Source of the DNA: CAVQZA01 sp963724805
GTDB taxonomy: Bacteria > Actinomycetota > Thermoleophilia > Gaiellales > Gaiellaceae
Direction: 5' to 3'
Assembly: GCA_963724805.1 (NCBI GenBank)
Contig: CAVRWA010000001.1
Span: 124,001-188,000 of the forward strand
Length of the DNA: 64,000 nucleotides
This document shows, in pieces, positions 41,824 to 50,164 of this stretch (positions are counted from its first letter, which is position 1; every line of letters starts with the position of its first letter). Below the pieces are notes generated by a model that did not search any database, was not told where the DNA came from, and saw nothing but the letters and a program-made list of their open reading frames with translations. The position numbers and the translations under genes are program-made.

Positions 41824-42044
41824 TTGCCCACCCACGCAGCGTCATCCACGGCAGCAGGCCCCGGATGCGGACGCTGCCCTCTGTGGTCCCGCCCCTTAAG
41901 CGTCTCGCACGCCGGGTCCTGCCCGACTGGGGCAGGGGTCGAGGGGGTTCCCGCCCCTCCGTCTCGCCACGCAGCGACCGGAGCACTTGCGCCGGTGGTA
42001 GTGATGGGGCGAACATCTCTTGGAGGCCAGCCGGGAGGCTCGCG

Positions 42045-42857
42045 ATGCCGAGCGTGATGGTGAACGGGGCCGAGCTTTACCACGAGGTCCAGGGCACGGG
42101 GCCGCCGGTCCTGCTGATCATGGGAGCAACAGGCGACGGTGGCCACTTCGACGCCTTCGCCGACCTGCTGGCCGACGAGTTCACGGTCATCACCTATGAC
42201 AGGCGCGGGAACGGGCGCAGCCCCGTCCCGGCGGGCTGGAAGACGACCTCACCGGAGGAGCAGGCCGATGACGCAGCAGCGCTGTTGGCTGTGCTCGGGG
42301 TCGGTCCCGCGGCGGTCTTTGCGACGAGCAGCGGCGGGAACTTCGCACTGTGCCTACTGATCCGTCATCCCGGATCGGTGTCCGGCGCGATCCTGCACGA
42401 GCCGGCGTTGTACGCCCTGCTTGACGACTTCGACGCGGTGCGAGCCCCGGTAAGAGCGCTGGTCCAGGACGCGATGAAGGCCGGCGGGGCTCCCGCCGCC
42501 GTGGAGGCCTACTGGCGTTACATGACCGGGGACGATGGTTGGGATCGGCTCGCGCCAACACTTCGTGCGCGGCTTCGCGCTCGCGCTAGCACGTTGTTCA
42601 AGATCGAGTTGGGGACCTACGAGCACTACCTGCCCGACGACCGGACGCTGGCCGCCATCCCGGTTCCGGTGCGCCTGCTCGTAAGCGAGAACGGCCTTCC
42701 CGTCTTCGCCGAGGTCGCACGCCGTCTCGGCAAGCGCCTCGGCGTGGACGTCGCGACCACGCCGGGGAGACACGACCCGTATCACACATATCCCGACGAA
42801 CTCGCAGAGGCCATCCGCCCATTTCTTCGGGAGGTCAGCACAGGGCCAGCGGCGTAG
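42045..42857 (+). CDS. Alpha/beta hydrolase
   Basis: 270 residues from ATG 42045 (GGGAGG just upstream). Core features: oxyanion loop PPVLLIMGATGDG, YDRRGNGRSP, the nucleophile Ser in FATSSGGNFAL (S-S-G-G rather than the usual GxSxG) and the catalytic His in GRHDPYHTYP. Broad esterase/lyase family; substrate unknown. A hairpin terminator and a repeat copy follow its stop. Confidence 0.82.
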   Translation: MPSVMVNGAELYHEVQGTGPPVLLIMGATGDGGHFDAFADLLADEFTVITYDRRGNGRSPVPAGWKTTSPEEQADDAAALLAVLGVGPAAVFATSSGGNFALCLLIRHPGSVSGAILHEPALYALLDDFDAVRAPVRALVQDAMKAGGAPAAVEAYWRYMTGDDGWDRLAPTLRARLRARASTLFKIELGTYEHYLPDDRTLAAIPVPVRLLVSENGLPVFAEVARRLGKRLGVDVATTPGRHDPYHTYPDELAEAIRPFLREVSTGPAA

Positions 42858-42985
42858 GGGTTGGGCTTTGCGGAGACGCTGGCGGCGCGCATCCGGGTCG
42901 TTGCCTCCGTCGAGCAGGCATGGCAGATCCAGCTAGTCCCGAGCACGTCGCCGAGGCAGGGCACCACCCGTAGACGACATTCCCT

Positions 42986-43020
42986 GGTGCTGCGGCGTAG
43001 ATGGCCGATGCCGCAGCACC
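42986..43020 (+). terminator. Hairpin between hydrolase and SnoaL genes
   Basis: GGTGCTGCGGC (42986-42996), 13-nt loop, GCCGCAGCACC (43010-43020): perfect 11-bp stem between convergent genes. Confidence 0.5.
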
Positions 43021-43043
43021 CTCGGGCGTGAAGCTGCCCGGCA

Positions 43044-43076
43044 GTCGCCTGCCCGGCGCTGCTCGGGAACGTCCCC
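43044..43076 (+). repeat. Short repeat copy (43.05 kb)
   Basis: GTCGCCTGCCCGGCGC then CTCGGGAACGTCCCC; it matches the family consensus CCAGTGTTCAGGAATGTCCC around the GGGAACGTCCCC half, 40 bp before the SnoaL stop. Confidence 0.5.
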
Positions 43077-43115
43077 TGGCCTGGGCTTCGGTGGCGGCGG
43101 TAGCTCCGTGGTTCT

Positions 43116-43568
43116 CTATACGGGCTGAGAGGCTGGTTCGGCCGCGCGGGCCGGAGGGCGGGCGAGTCCGAGTTGGAAGAGGGTGCTGAGACGGTCGGGG
43201 ACACCCCAATGCTCGACGATGCGACCGTCCTCGACTCGGAGGCTGTCGAAGACGTCGGTGCTCATGGTGCGGCCGGTGGGAGGGTTGCCCATGAAGGAGC
43301 CGTCGTTGGTGCCGGTGCCGGTCATGCGGAGCCAGACGGTGTCGCCATCGACGGTGAGGTCGTCGATTTCGAGATGGAAGTCGGAGAATGCGCGCCGCAG
43401 CGAGGCGATCACGGCCTTGACGCCGTCGGCGCCTGGTGCGTGATCGGGGCCGAAGTTCTGGTGCTCGACCATGTCGGGCGAGATCAGCTCGTCGGCGACG
43501 ACGAGATTCCCCTCGTTGAAGCCTTCTTCGATCAGGCGGCGAACGAGCTCGTCGGGGTTGTGCGACAT
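43116..43568 (-). CDS. SnoaL-like (ester cyclase type) protein
   Basis: 150 residues from ATG 43568 with GGAGAGG. SnoaL pattern: LVRRLIEEGFNEGNLVVADELISPDMVEHQ, GADGVKAVIASLRRAFSDFHLEIDDLTVDGDTVWLRMTGTG and the C-terminal DGRIVEHWGVPDRLSTLFQLG. Common as small hydrolases/cyclases; substrate unknown. It diverges from a TetR gene across a 57-bp AT-rich promoter with a palindrome, so it is most likely repressed by that regulator. Confidence 0.82.
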   Translation of the reverse strand: MSHNPDELVRRLIEEGFNEGNLVVADELISPDMVEHQNFGPDHAPGADGVKAVIASLRRAFSDFHLEIDDLTVDGDTVWLRMTGTGTNDGSFMGNPPTGRTMSTDVFDSLRVEDGRIVEHWGVPDRLSTLFQLGLARPPARAAEPASQPV

Positions 43569-43583
43569 GATCCTCTCCTTTCG

Positions 43584-43600
43584 ATAAAGATATACTTTAT
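43584..43600. promoter_or_regulatory. Palindromic operator between SnoaL and TetR genes
   Basis: ATAAAGATATACTTTAT: arms ATAAAG/CTTTAT around ATATA, in the only AT-rich stretch nearby. Divergent TetR-target pairs typically share such a site. Confidence 0.6.
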
Positions 43601-43625
43601 TGAATAAGTTGGTACCGTAATAAAC

Positions 43626-44258
43626 GTGGCCGGAGATGTCAAGCCTCGCCCCTATCGCTCCCAGCGTCGCCTCGAGCAGGCCGAGCAGACGCGGCAGCGC
43701 GTGCTCGACGCCGCGGCCGTACTGTTCGAGCAGCGAGGCTTCGACGGTGCCAGCATCGCGGCGATCGCTGAGCGGGCGGGCGTCTCGGAGGAAACCGTCT
43801 ACGCTCGGTTCCGAAACAAGCGCACACTCCTCGGCGAGCTCGTCCGTCGTGCGGTTCGCGGGGACGACCCGAGGCCGGTCCCCGAGCAGGACGCGCCTCG
43901 CGCGCTTGCCGCCACGACTGACCAGCGCGAGCAGCTCCGTCTCTTCGCGTCCGACATCGTCCTCCGACTCGAACGCGCCGCCCCCATCGTCGCCATCGTC
44001 TCCGGCGCCTCCCGATCCGACCCCGAGCTCGCCGACCTCCTCGCCCGCCTGCACGCCGAGCGCCTCAAGAACCTCGCAACGCTCGTCGATGCCCTCGCCG
44101 CCAACGGACCGCTACGCCTTCCCGCCGACCAGGCCGTCGAAACCGTCTGGGCGCTCACCAGCCCCGAGCTACACCAACTCCTCGTCCGCGTCCGCGGCTG
44201 GACACGCCGCCGCTACACCGACTGGCTCACTGACAGCCTCGCCAAGCTGCTCCTCTGA
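43626..44258 (+). CDS. TetR family transcriptional regulator
   Basis: 210 residues from GTG 43626, with no clear Shine-Dalgarno. TetR HTH at the N-terminus: EQTRQRVLDAAAVLFEQRGFDGASIAAIAERAGVSEETVYARFRNKRTLLGEL. The C-terminal ligand domain is helical, ending WTRRRYTDWLTDSLAKLLL. Likely autorepressor and repressor of the divergent SnoaL gene through the palindrome at 43584. A repeat copy lies 55 bp after its stop. Confidence 0.88.
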   Translation: MAGDVKPRPYRSQRRLEQAEQTRQRVLDAAAVLFEQRGFDGASIAAIAERAGVSEETVYARFRNKRTLLGELVRRAVRGDDPRPVPEQDAPRALAATTDQREQLRLFASDIVLRLERAAPIVAIVSGASRSDPELADLLARLHAERLKNLATLVDALAANGPLRLPADQAVETVWALTSPELHQLLVRVRGWTRRRYTDWLTDSLAKLLL

Positions 44259-44312
44259 TGGGAGACAGCACCAGTGTCTCAACCGAATCCGGACAGACGG
44301 GACCCAGTGAGC

Positions 44313-44346
44313 CTCGCTTGCCCCAGTGTTCAGGAACGTTCCCCGA
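44313..44346 (+). repeat. Short repeat copy (44.3 kb), overlapping a stop codon
   Basis: CTCGCTTG then CCCCAGTGTTCAGGAACG and TTCCCCGAG. The stop codon of the restored nucleotidyltransferase (minus strand, 44330-44332) lies inside it. GGAACGTTCC is a perfect dyad. Confidence 0.65.
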
Positions 44347-45173
44347 GCGCAGGCGGCTGGCGAGTGCCGCTGCGGACGCGTTCCTGCACATGGTCGAGGA
44401 ATGCCAGGGTGCGGTCGACGGATCCGGGCCGCGGCGGGTCGTTCCATTGGACGAACCGGTCCTTGCGGACTTGGTCGATCAGGGCGCGCCATTCGGCCGG
44501 GAAGCGTCTCTGCTGCCCACTGGAGTGCGCGCTGTTTGGAGGTGATCTCGCCGTGTTCGAGCGTGTAGAGCATCCGGCTGCTGGCCTCGACCGCGTACCG
44601 CTGCGTCCACGAGATCTCGAACGACGCCCAAGTCATGAGGTCGTCGAGGAAGTTCTCGATCTGCGGCCGCATCTTCGCCCGCAAGACGGCGGTCGGAACC
44701 TCACAAGCAAACTCACGCGGATCAACTCCCGCAAGAACCAGTGGCCGTTCGGCGAGAACCCAGCGGACATCCTCGGTGTTGCAGTGGGTGGACCACTCCA
44801 TCTTGCGTCCACCCCGGTTGACGTACAGCCAACGGCGACCGAGCGCGGCCAGCGTCTGAAGATCCGCTCTTGGAGCATAGGAGCCTTCAAGGTTGTACGC
44901 CCAGTAGCTCGGCCAGGTCGGTATCTCCTCGTGCAGCCGCCGAAGCCGACGCTCGCCGCCATCGCTGACGCAGGCGGCAGTTACGACGAGGAAGTCGCAG
45001 TCACTCGCCGCATCGCCGCCACCGAGCGCGAATGAGCCGGTGAGATAGGCGCCGACGAAGTCGTCGCCCAGGATCGACCGAACCGCCGAGACGAAGTCCG
45101 CGAAGAGATCGTTCAGCTCCGGAGGCCGCGTCGCACTCACCGCTTCCGGTGTTCCCGGCGCGAGGTCGCTCAC
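44330..45173 (-). pseudogene. Aminoglycoside-type nucleotidyltransferase (DUF4111-like), frameshifted
   Basis: GTG 45173 start. The nucleotidyltransferase signature is GSFALGGGDAASDCDFLVV, followed by the C-terminal helical domain (RMLYTLEHGEITSKQRALQW). In intact relatives the chain goes on AAETLP then AEWRALIDQVRKDRF; here one extra C in a CCC run (44499-44501) shifts frame after AAETLP. Read past it, the other frame gives EWRALIDQVRKDRFVQWNDP and a normal stop at 44330-44332, so the rest of the gene is intact. These enzymes adenylate aminoglycosides such as streptomycin or spectinomycin; resistance is inference. Dead gene or sequencing slip. Confidence 0.7.
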
Positions 45174-45193
45174 ACGCTTCAGGTTCGCAGATC

Positions 45194-45211
45194 GTCGCGT
45201 GGGCCAGTGTT
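45194..45211 (+). repeat. Short repeat, left part (split by IS copy B)
   Basis: GTCGCGTGGGCCAGTGTT; resumes at 46457-46473. Confidence 0.6.
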
Positions 45212-45214
45212 CTC

Positions 45215-46228
45215 CTATGTCAAGCGGGGTTCGTTCTTGAGGGTGGTGTAGACGGTGCGTGCGAGTTGTCGTTTGAGGCAGCGGAGTGCTTCGCGTCGGC
45301 TTTTGCCTTCGGCTTGTTTGCGTTCGAGGTAGGCGCGTGCGGGTGGGTGGACGCGTCCCTGGGTGACCGCGATCCGGTGCAGGGCGCAGTTGAGTTGGCG
45401 GTTGCCGCCGCGGTCGAGCCGGTGGCGTTGGTGTTTGCCGGAGCTCGCTTCGAGCGGTGCTACGCCGGCGTGGCGGGCAAGCTGCGCGTCGGAGTCGAAG
45501 CGCTCGATCGGTCCGATCTCCCCGAGCAGCTTGCTGGCGCTGATGGCGCCGCAGCCGGGTAGCGCCAGGAGCGCCGGCGCGGTCTGCGCGGCCGCTGTCT
45601 GCAGCTCGCGATCGAGGTCGCCGATCGTGCGGGTGAGGCTGCGGCAGCGGGCGACGAGCTCCCGCGCGATCCGTACCTGCGCTGTCTGCTCGAGGCGTGT
45701 GAGGCGGCGCCCGACACGATCGAGCCAGACAGCACGGTCGAGCGCGCCAAGCGGGACAGCCCATTCCGGGTCGAGGTCGTGCAGGTGCCAGCGCAGCCGC
45801 TGCTGAGCCCGCCGTCGCTCGTCGATCAGGTCGTCGCGGTGATCGACCAGCAGCTTCAACTCGCGCAGCCGCTGCTCACCCGCGCGCGGATGGTCGAGCC
45901 GCGGCTCGCGCAGCGCCGCCCTAGCGACGGCGAGCGCGTCGATCGGGTCAGACTTGCCGCGCGTGCGGCCGGCACGGCGTTGCGGCGCCATCAGCTTCGG
46001 CGGTACCCGCACCAGCCTCTCGCCCGCCGCTGAGAGCGTCCGCTCGAGCGCACGGGTCAGCTGTCGGCAGTCCTCGAGCGCCCACAGCCGCTCAGACGCG
46101 AGCGACGCTGACCAGACGAGCAACTCCGACGCCGAACCGGCCGTCAGCTCCGCCAGCGCACGCCCGGCCTCATCGACGGCGACCGCCGTCAGCGACTGCT
46201 TGTGCACGTCCACTCCGATCACGATCAT
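45215..46228 (-). CDS. IS110-family transposase (bridge-RNA-guided recombinase type)
   Basis: 337 residues. N-terminal RuvC-like DEDD domain: MIVIGVDVHKQSLTAVAVDE (first Asp), and GKSDPIDALAVARAAL (late Asp pair). A coiled-coil linker (~120-200) leads to the C-terminal Tnp20 domain with ALLALPGCGAISASKLLGEIG and GVAPLEASSGKHQRHRL, which holds the catalytic Ser. The gene's stop is 3 nt from the element end. Near-identical to copy C (one Ala-Leu/Ala-His change near the end), so movement is recent. Confidence 0.95.
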   Translation of the reverse strand: MIVIGVDVHKQSLTAVAVDEAGRALAELTAGSASELLVWSASLASERLWALEDCRQLTRALERTLSAAGERLVRVPPKLMAPQRRAGRTRGKSDPIDALAVARAALREPRLDHPRAGEQRLRELKLLVDHRDDLIDERRRAQQRLRWHLHDLDPEWAVPLGALDRAVWLDRVGRRLTRLEQTAQVRIARELVARCRSLTRTIGDLDRELQTAAAQTAPALLALPGCGAISASKLLGEIGPIERFDSDAQLARHAGVAPLEASSGKHQRHRLDRGGNRQLNCALHRIAVTQGRVHPPARAYLERKQAEGKSRREALRCLKRQLARTVYTTLKNEPRLT

Positions 46229-46256
46229 TCAGATCGCCTCCTCCAACATCGGGGGC

Positions 46257-46430
46257 GACCGGCGAGCGGACAGACCTCAATCGAGGCAGCAGCCACGCTC
46301 CTATCAGGTCACGCTCGACGGTCACGGGAAGGCGGCGGCGACACAACGCTGGCAAGTCAACCTACGGGGCGACATGCGGGAATAGAGTCAGCCGCCGCCG
46401 ACCCGAGTCTGCGTCGTCGATCAGACGCCA
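46257..46430 (-). ncRNA. Candidate bridge RNA, copy B
   Basis: Reading in transposase sense. Target loop 46331-46399: a 9-bp stem GGCGGCGGC/GCCGCCGCC holds ATTCCCG (46377-46383), a hairpin GTCGCCC-CGTA-GGTTGAC and CCAGCGTT (46345-46352). ATTCCCG equals the sequence on one side of the insertion and CCAGCGTT is complementary to the other side. Donor loop 46257-46323: stem GACCG..GAGCG/CGCTC..CGGTC holds ATAGGAGC (46297-46304), equal to the element's right junction, and ATTGAG (46276-46281), complementary to its left end. Order and pairing rules match published IS110 bridge RNAs. Confidence 0.75.
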
Positions 46431-46456
46431 CCACAACCCGAGCCTGACATTGAGTT

Positions 46457-46473
46457 CGGGAATGTCACTCGAG
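46457..46473 (+). repeat. Short repeat, right part (after IS copy B)
   Basis: CGGGAATGTCACTCGAG, continuing the repeat cut at 45211. Confidence 0.6.
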
Positions 46474-46554
46474 CTCGTGGCCGAGGCGGGCATTGCGCCC
46501 GCGCCCGTAGGCGGCGGCCTTGCGCTTCATCGGACGCGCCCCGAGGATTCGGTG

Positions 46555-47346
46555 ATGGCCGGGATGAAGTACGACAACAAGGCAGCCGCACAGCTCGAGC
46601 AGGCGTACGCGACGACCGACATGATCGTTCAGCGCGAAGAGTTGCGACGGTCGCTTCGAGCGTCAGCCGGTGAATCGATCCTGGACCTCGGTTCGGGTCC
46701 AGGGTTCCTCGCCTGTGAGCTCGCACAGGAGGTCGGTGCAAGCGGCCGGATCGTCGCGGTGGACATCAGCCCTGACATGAACTCGATCGCCTCAAAGCGG
46801 ATCGCGGCCGCCGGACTCGGCGACCGAGTCGAGATCTTGGAGGGCGATGCGACCGCGCTTGCGTTTGCCGACGCCACCTTCGACGCCGCTGTTTCGATGC
46901 AGGTCCTTGAGTACCTCGCCGAGCCGGACGCTGCGCTCCATCAACTAGTCCGCGTCCTGCGACCCGGCGGACGGCTCGTGATCATCGACACCGACTGGGA
47001 CTCGCTCGTCTGGGCAGCCACGGATCGCTCCCGCGCCGCTCGAATCGCGGTCGCCTGGAACGAGCACCTGCCAGATCCCTACCTTCCGCGCTCGCTCGCG
47101 CCCCGCCTCCGCACGGCCGGATTCGAGGTCAGAGAAATCCGGACCGTCCCGATACTCAACACGGTGTACGACGCCACGACCTTCAGCTACAACATCGCCC
47201 CGCTGATCGCCGCATTCGTGCCCGGGCGCGGAGGCGTCTCAGAAGACGACGCAACCGAATGGCTCAACGACCTCGCAGACCTCCAGCACCAAGGGCGGTA
47301 CTTCTTCAGCGTCAATCGATACCTCTTCGCCGCTTCGCGTCCATAG
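46555..47346 (+). CDS. Class I SAM-dependent methyltransferase
   Basis: 263 residues from ATG 46555 (the frame is open further upstream into the repeat). Methyltransferase motif I is ILDLGSGPGFLACELA, followed by GRIVAVDISPDM, GDATALAFADATFDAAVSMQVLEYL and LRPGGRLVIIDTDWDSLV. Ubi/Coq-type fold; the C-terminal YNIAPLIAAFV helix suggests a small-molecule acceptor. Substrate unknown. Flanked by repeat copies on both sides. Confidence 0.82.
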   Translation: MAGMKYDNKAAAQLEQAYATTDMIVQREELRRSLRASAGESILDLGSGPGFLACELAQEVGASGRIVAVDISPDMNSIASKRIAAAGLGDRVEILEGDATALAFADATFDAAVSMQVLEYLAEPDAALHQLVRVLRPGGRLVIIDTDWDSLVWAATDRSRAARIAVAWNEHLPDPYLPRSLAPRLRTAGFEVREIRTVPILNTVYDATTFSYNIAPLIAAFVPGRGGVSEDDATEWLNDLADLQHQGRYFFSVNRYLFAASRP

Positions 47347-47390
47347 GGCGGCGGGCCGCTCAGCGGATGGGTCTCTGACGATCAGACTCC

Positions 47391-47424
47391 CTCGCCTGCG
47401 CCAGCGTTCAGGAATGCTCCCCGG
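47391..47424 (+). repeat. Short repeat copy (47.4 kb)
   Basis: CTCGCCTG then CGCCAGCGTTCAGGAATG and CTCCCCGGG, 45 bp after the methyltransferase stop. It has the CCAGCGTT form that the right target guide matches perfectly. Confidence 0.65.
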
Positions 47425-47478
47425 GGTGCAGCGACGAACGCATACGCTCTCTCGCCCAGACGTCTGAGAGGAGAACAG

Positions 47479-47745
47479 GTGGCCGCGTTCATCATCACTC
47501 GCATCCAGACCGGCGATTACAACAGGTGGCGCCCGATGTTCGACCAAGATCAGCCACGAGCACGAGAGAAGGCAAAGGTTCAGCGAGTCCTGCGAAGCCT
47601 CGACGACCCAAACGAGGTCTTCATCTACCTCGAGTACTCCAGCATCGAGGATGCGAACGAAGCGCGGGCGCGGCTCATCTCCTCCGGCGTGCTGGACCGG
47701 TTCGAAGATTCGCATGGCCCGAACGTGCTTCTCGACGCCGGCTAA
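47479..47745 (+). CDS. Small ABM/cyclase-like protein
   Basis: 88 residues from GTG 47479 with GAGAGGAG. Strand AAFIITRIQTGDYNRWRPMFD, helix REKAKVQRVLRSLDD, strand EVFIYLEYSSIEDANEARARL. The pattern fits dimeric alpha/beta-barrel proteins, often monooxygenase-like or cyclase-like. A repeat copy follows 9 bp after the stop. Confidence 0.65.
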   Translation: MAAFIITRIQTGDYNRWRPMFDQDQPRAREKAKVQRVLRSLDDPNEVFIYLEYSSIEDANEARARLISSGVLDRFEDSHGPNVLLDAG

Positions 47746-47753
47746 CCGGTTCG

Positions 47754-47784
47754 GTCGCCTGCCCCAGTGTTCAGGAATGTTCCC
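47754..47784 (+). repeat. Short repeat copy (47.8 kb)
   Basis: GTCGCCTGCC, CCAGTGTTCAGGAATGTTCC and C. Confidence 0.65.
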
Positions 47785-47907
47785 TTTTGACGCGCGGAGC
47801 GTATGGAGGTGAAGCCGACTCAGGTGTGTCGTGTTCTGGTCGACCAGCGACGGCGAGTCCGTAGATGGAAGAAAGGCTGCGGTCGCAAGGTCTAGAGTGC
47901 ATGACGG

Positions 47908-49012
47908 ATGCGCATGTCTAGGCTCACCGTCTCCGTGATGTTGGCTGGCGCGGTCGCTGCTGTACTGTCGGGCGTCCTGGTCGGGGCGGTGGCGAGTCAG
48001 GCGGGGGTTCAGGGGCGTTCGGGAACGATTGCGTTCCTCCGCACCGTCGGAGATGGTCCGTCTGGCTTGTTCGCGATCGGGGCGGACGGCAGCGGCCTTC
48101 GACGCCTCACGCCCCGCGGTTTGGACGTCGCCTCCTTTGAGTGGGCGCCGGATGGGAACCGGATCGCCTACCTGGATAGGCAAGGCGCTCTGCGGCTGGT
48201 GCGACCCGACGGAACCGGGCGTGTGCGTCTCGCCGCGAGTACGCCTCTGCGAAGTCCCTGGATCTTGAGCTGGTCTCCGGACGGGAAGGCGATTGCAGTG
48301 GAAGCCCGTGATCCAAACACCCCGCCTCCGCCCAAGAACGCCGCTACGGACTCCCAGGATCTATCTCGTCTTGACCGGCGGAGGCAAGCCGCGACGTCTC
48401 CCCTCCGGTGCTGCGCAGAGCCTCGACTGGTCTCCGCAAGGAGACGAAATCGCCTACGGGGATGGGTCCGGCAGGCAACGGATCATCCGCACCGACGGGA
48501 GCAAGCCACGACCCTTTTTCAACCGTCCACAAACCAGCGGGAAAGGGATGCCCACATGGTCGCCCGACGGAACGCAGCTCGGGCTCACGGGCCATGTTCT
48601 GCACGCGGGTTACCACTCCGCCGACTGGTATGACGCGATCTATGTCGCAGACGCCGACGGAAGCAACCTTCACCTCGTCACAAGCCACGCTTACAACGAG
48701 TACGGGTTCGCATGGTCTCCAGACGGCCGGTGGATTCTCTACGGCAGGGCGAATCGCGCGGGCATCTACGTGATCGGCGCTGACGGACGCAACAACCACA
48801 GGCTGACTCGCGATTCTCCTCGGCCCGTCGAGTTCGGCGCTCTGACCTGGGCACCCGACGGGCGCTCGATCGCCTTCGCCACCGACAGAACCGGCAACGG
48901 CGACATCTACGTGATCGACGCCGACGGCCACAACAAAGTCCGACTCACAAACTCGGCCGCAAGCGACATCGATCCCTCCTGGGCGCGCGGCACGACAGCG
49001 ATACCCGCATAG
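47908..49012 (+). pseudogene. TolB-like PD40 beta-propeller protein, frameshifted
   Basis: Signal peptide (LTVSVMLAGAVAAVLSGVLV), then PD40/WD40-like repeats SPDG, APDG (FEWAPDGNRIAYL, LSWSPDGKAIAV, LDWSPQGDEIAY, PTWSPDGTQLGL, FAWSPDGRWILY, LTWAPDGRSIAF). The frame breaks between TDSQ and RIYLVLTGGGK (about 48345-48360), where one base must be skipped. Restored, it would be ~365 residues of a secreted beta-propeller, likely a binding scaffold. IS copy C lies behind it. Confidence 0.75.
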
Positions 49013-49100
49013 CCGGTCAAGGCTGACCGCCCTCCCCCTCGAACGTAGCGACCCGCACGGCACGCCAAGATGCGGCCAGACTCCATGGTTAAGACGGAAC

Positions 49101-49118
49101 GTCGCCTGGGCCAGCGTT
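49101..49118 (+). repeat. Short repeat, left part (split by IS copy C)
   Basis: GTCGCCTGGGCCAGCGTT; resumes at 50365-50381. Confidence 0.6.
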
Positions 49119-49122
49119 GCTC

Positions 49123-50136
49123 CTATGTCAAGCGGGGTTCGTTCTTGAGGGTGGTGTAGACGGTGCGTGCGAGTTGTCGTTTGAGGCAGCGGTGTGCTTC
49201 GCGTCGGCTTTTGCCTTCGGCTTGTTTGCGTTCGAGGTAGGCGCGTGCGGGTGGGTGGACGCGTCCCTGGGTGACCGCGATCCGGTGCAGGGCGCAGTTG
49301 AGTTGGCGGTTGCCGCCGCGGTCGAGCCGGTGGCGTTGGTGTTTGCCGGAGCTCGCTTCGAGCGGTGCTACGCCGGCGTGGCGGGCAAGCTGCGCGTCGG
49401 AGTCGAAGCGCTCGATCGGTCCGATCTCCCCGAGCAGCTTGCTGGCGCTGATGGCGCCGCAGCCGGGTAGCGCCAGGAGCGCCGGCGCGGTCTGCGCGGC
49501 CGCTGTCTGCAGCTCGCGATCGAGGTCGCCGATCGTGCGGGTGAGGCTGCGGCAGCGGGCGACGAGCTCCCGCGCGATCCGTACCTGCGCTGTCTGCTCG
49601 AGGCGTGTGAGGCGGCGCCCGACACGATCGAGCCAGACAGCACGGTCGAGCGCGCCAAGCGGGACAGCCCATTCCGGGTCGAGGTCGTGCAGGTGCCAGC
49701 GCAGCCGCTGCTGAGCCCGCCGTCGCTCGTCGATCAGGTCGTCGCGGTGATCGACCAGCAGCTTCAACTCGCGCAGCCGCTGCTCACCCGCGCGCGGATG
49801 GTCGAGCCGCGGCTCGCGCAGCGCCGCCCTAGCGACGGCGAGCGCGTCGATCGGGTCAGACTTGCCGCGCGTGCGGCCGGCACGGCGTTGCGGCGCCATC
49901 AGCTTCGGCGGTACCCGCACCAGCCTCTCGCCCGCCGCTGAGAGCGTCCGCTCGAGCGCACGGGTCAGCTGTCGGCAGTCCTCGAGCGCCCACAGCCGCT
50001 CAGACGCGAGCGACGCTGACCAGACGAGCAACTCCGACGCCGAACCGGCCGTCAGCTCCGCCAGCGCACGCCCGGCCTCATCGACGGCGACCGCCGTCAG
50101 CGACTGCTTGTGCACGTCCACTCCGATCACGATCAT
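49123..50136 (-). CDS. IS110-family transposase, copy C
   Basis: 337 residues, intact and essentially identical to the copy at 45215-46228 except one residue near the C-terminus (REAHRC for REALRC). DEDD and Ser motifs present: GVDVHKQ, SDPIDALAVA, APLEASSG. Confidence 0.95.
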   Translation of the reverse strand: MIVIGVDVHKQSLTAVAVDEAGRALAELTAGSASELLVWSASLASERLWALEDCRQLTRALERTLSAAGERLVRVPPKLMAPQRRAGRTRGKSDPIDALAVARAALREPRLDHPRAGEQRLRELKLLVDHRDDLIDERRRAQQRLRWHLHDLDPEWAVPLGALDRAVWLDRVGRRLTRLEQTAQVRIARELVARCRSLTRTIGDLDRELQTAAAQTAPALLALPGCGAISASKLLGEIGPIERFDSDAQLARHAGVAPLEASSGKHQRHRLDRGGNRQLNCALHRIAVTQGRVHPPARAYLERKQAEGKSRREAHRCLKRQLARTVYTTLKNEPRLT

Positions 50137-50164
50137 TCAGATCGCCTCCTCCAACATCGGGGGC

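Larger units (their letters stand above)
40834..42044. other. Gene-poor stretch with tRNA and gene relics
   Basis: No intact gene in 1.2 kb. It holds a direct tandem AGCCGGCAGCGGACAC (40937 and 40954), a tRNA 3' fragment (41138-41166) and a decayed copy of the MQVLAMRF fragment. Confidence 0.5.
45212..46456 (-). mobile_element. IS110-family element, copy B (intact)
   Basis: 1245 bp, inserted in a repeat copy between CCAGTGTT and CGGGAATG, GTT shared by both junctions. Ends CTCCTATGTCAAGCG and CTGACATTGAGTT. Short 3' non-coding side and a ~230-bp 5' side with a bridge-RNA layout, as in the IS110 (not IS1111) group. Confidence 0.93.

Noticed and set aside
44169..45764. 531-residue frame running from the nucleotidyltransferase into IS copy B
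   Set aside because: The N-terminal part is a shadow frame of the transposase; the real gene starts at GTG 45173.
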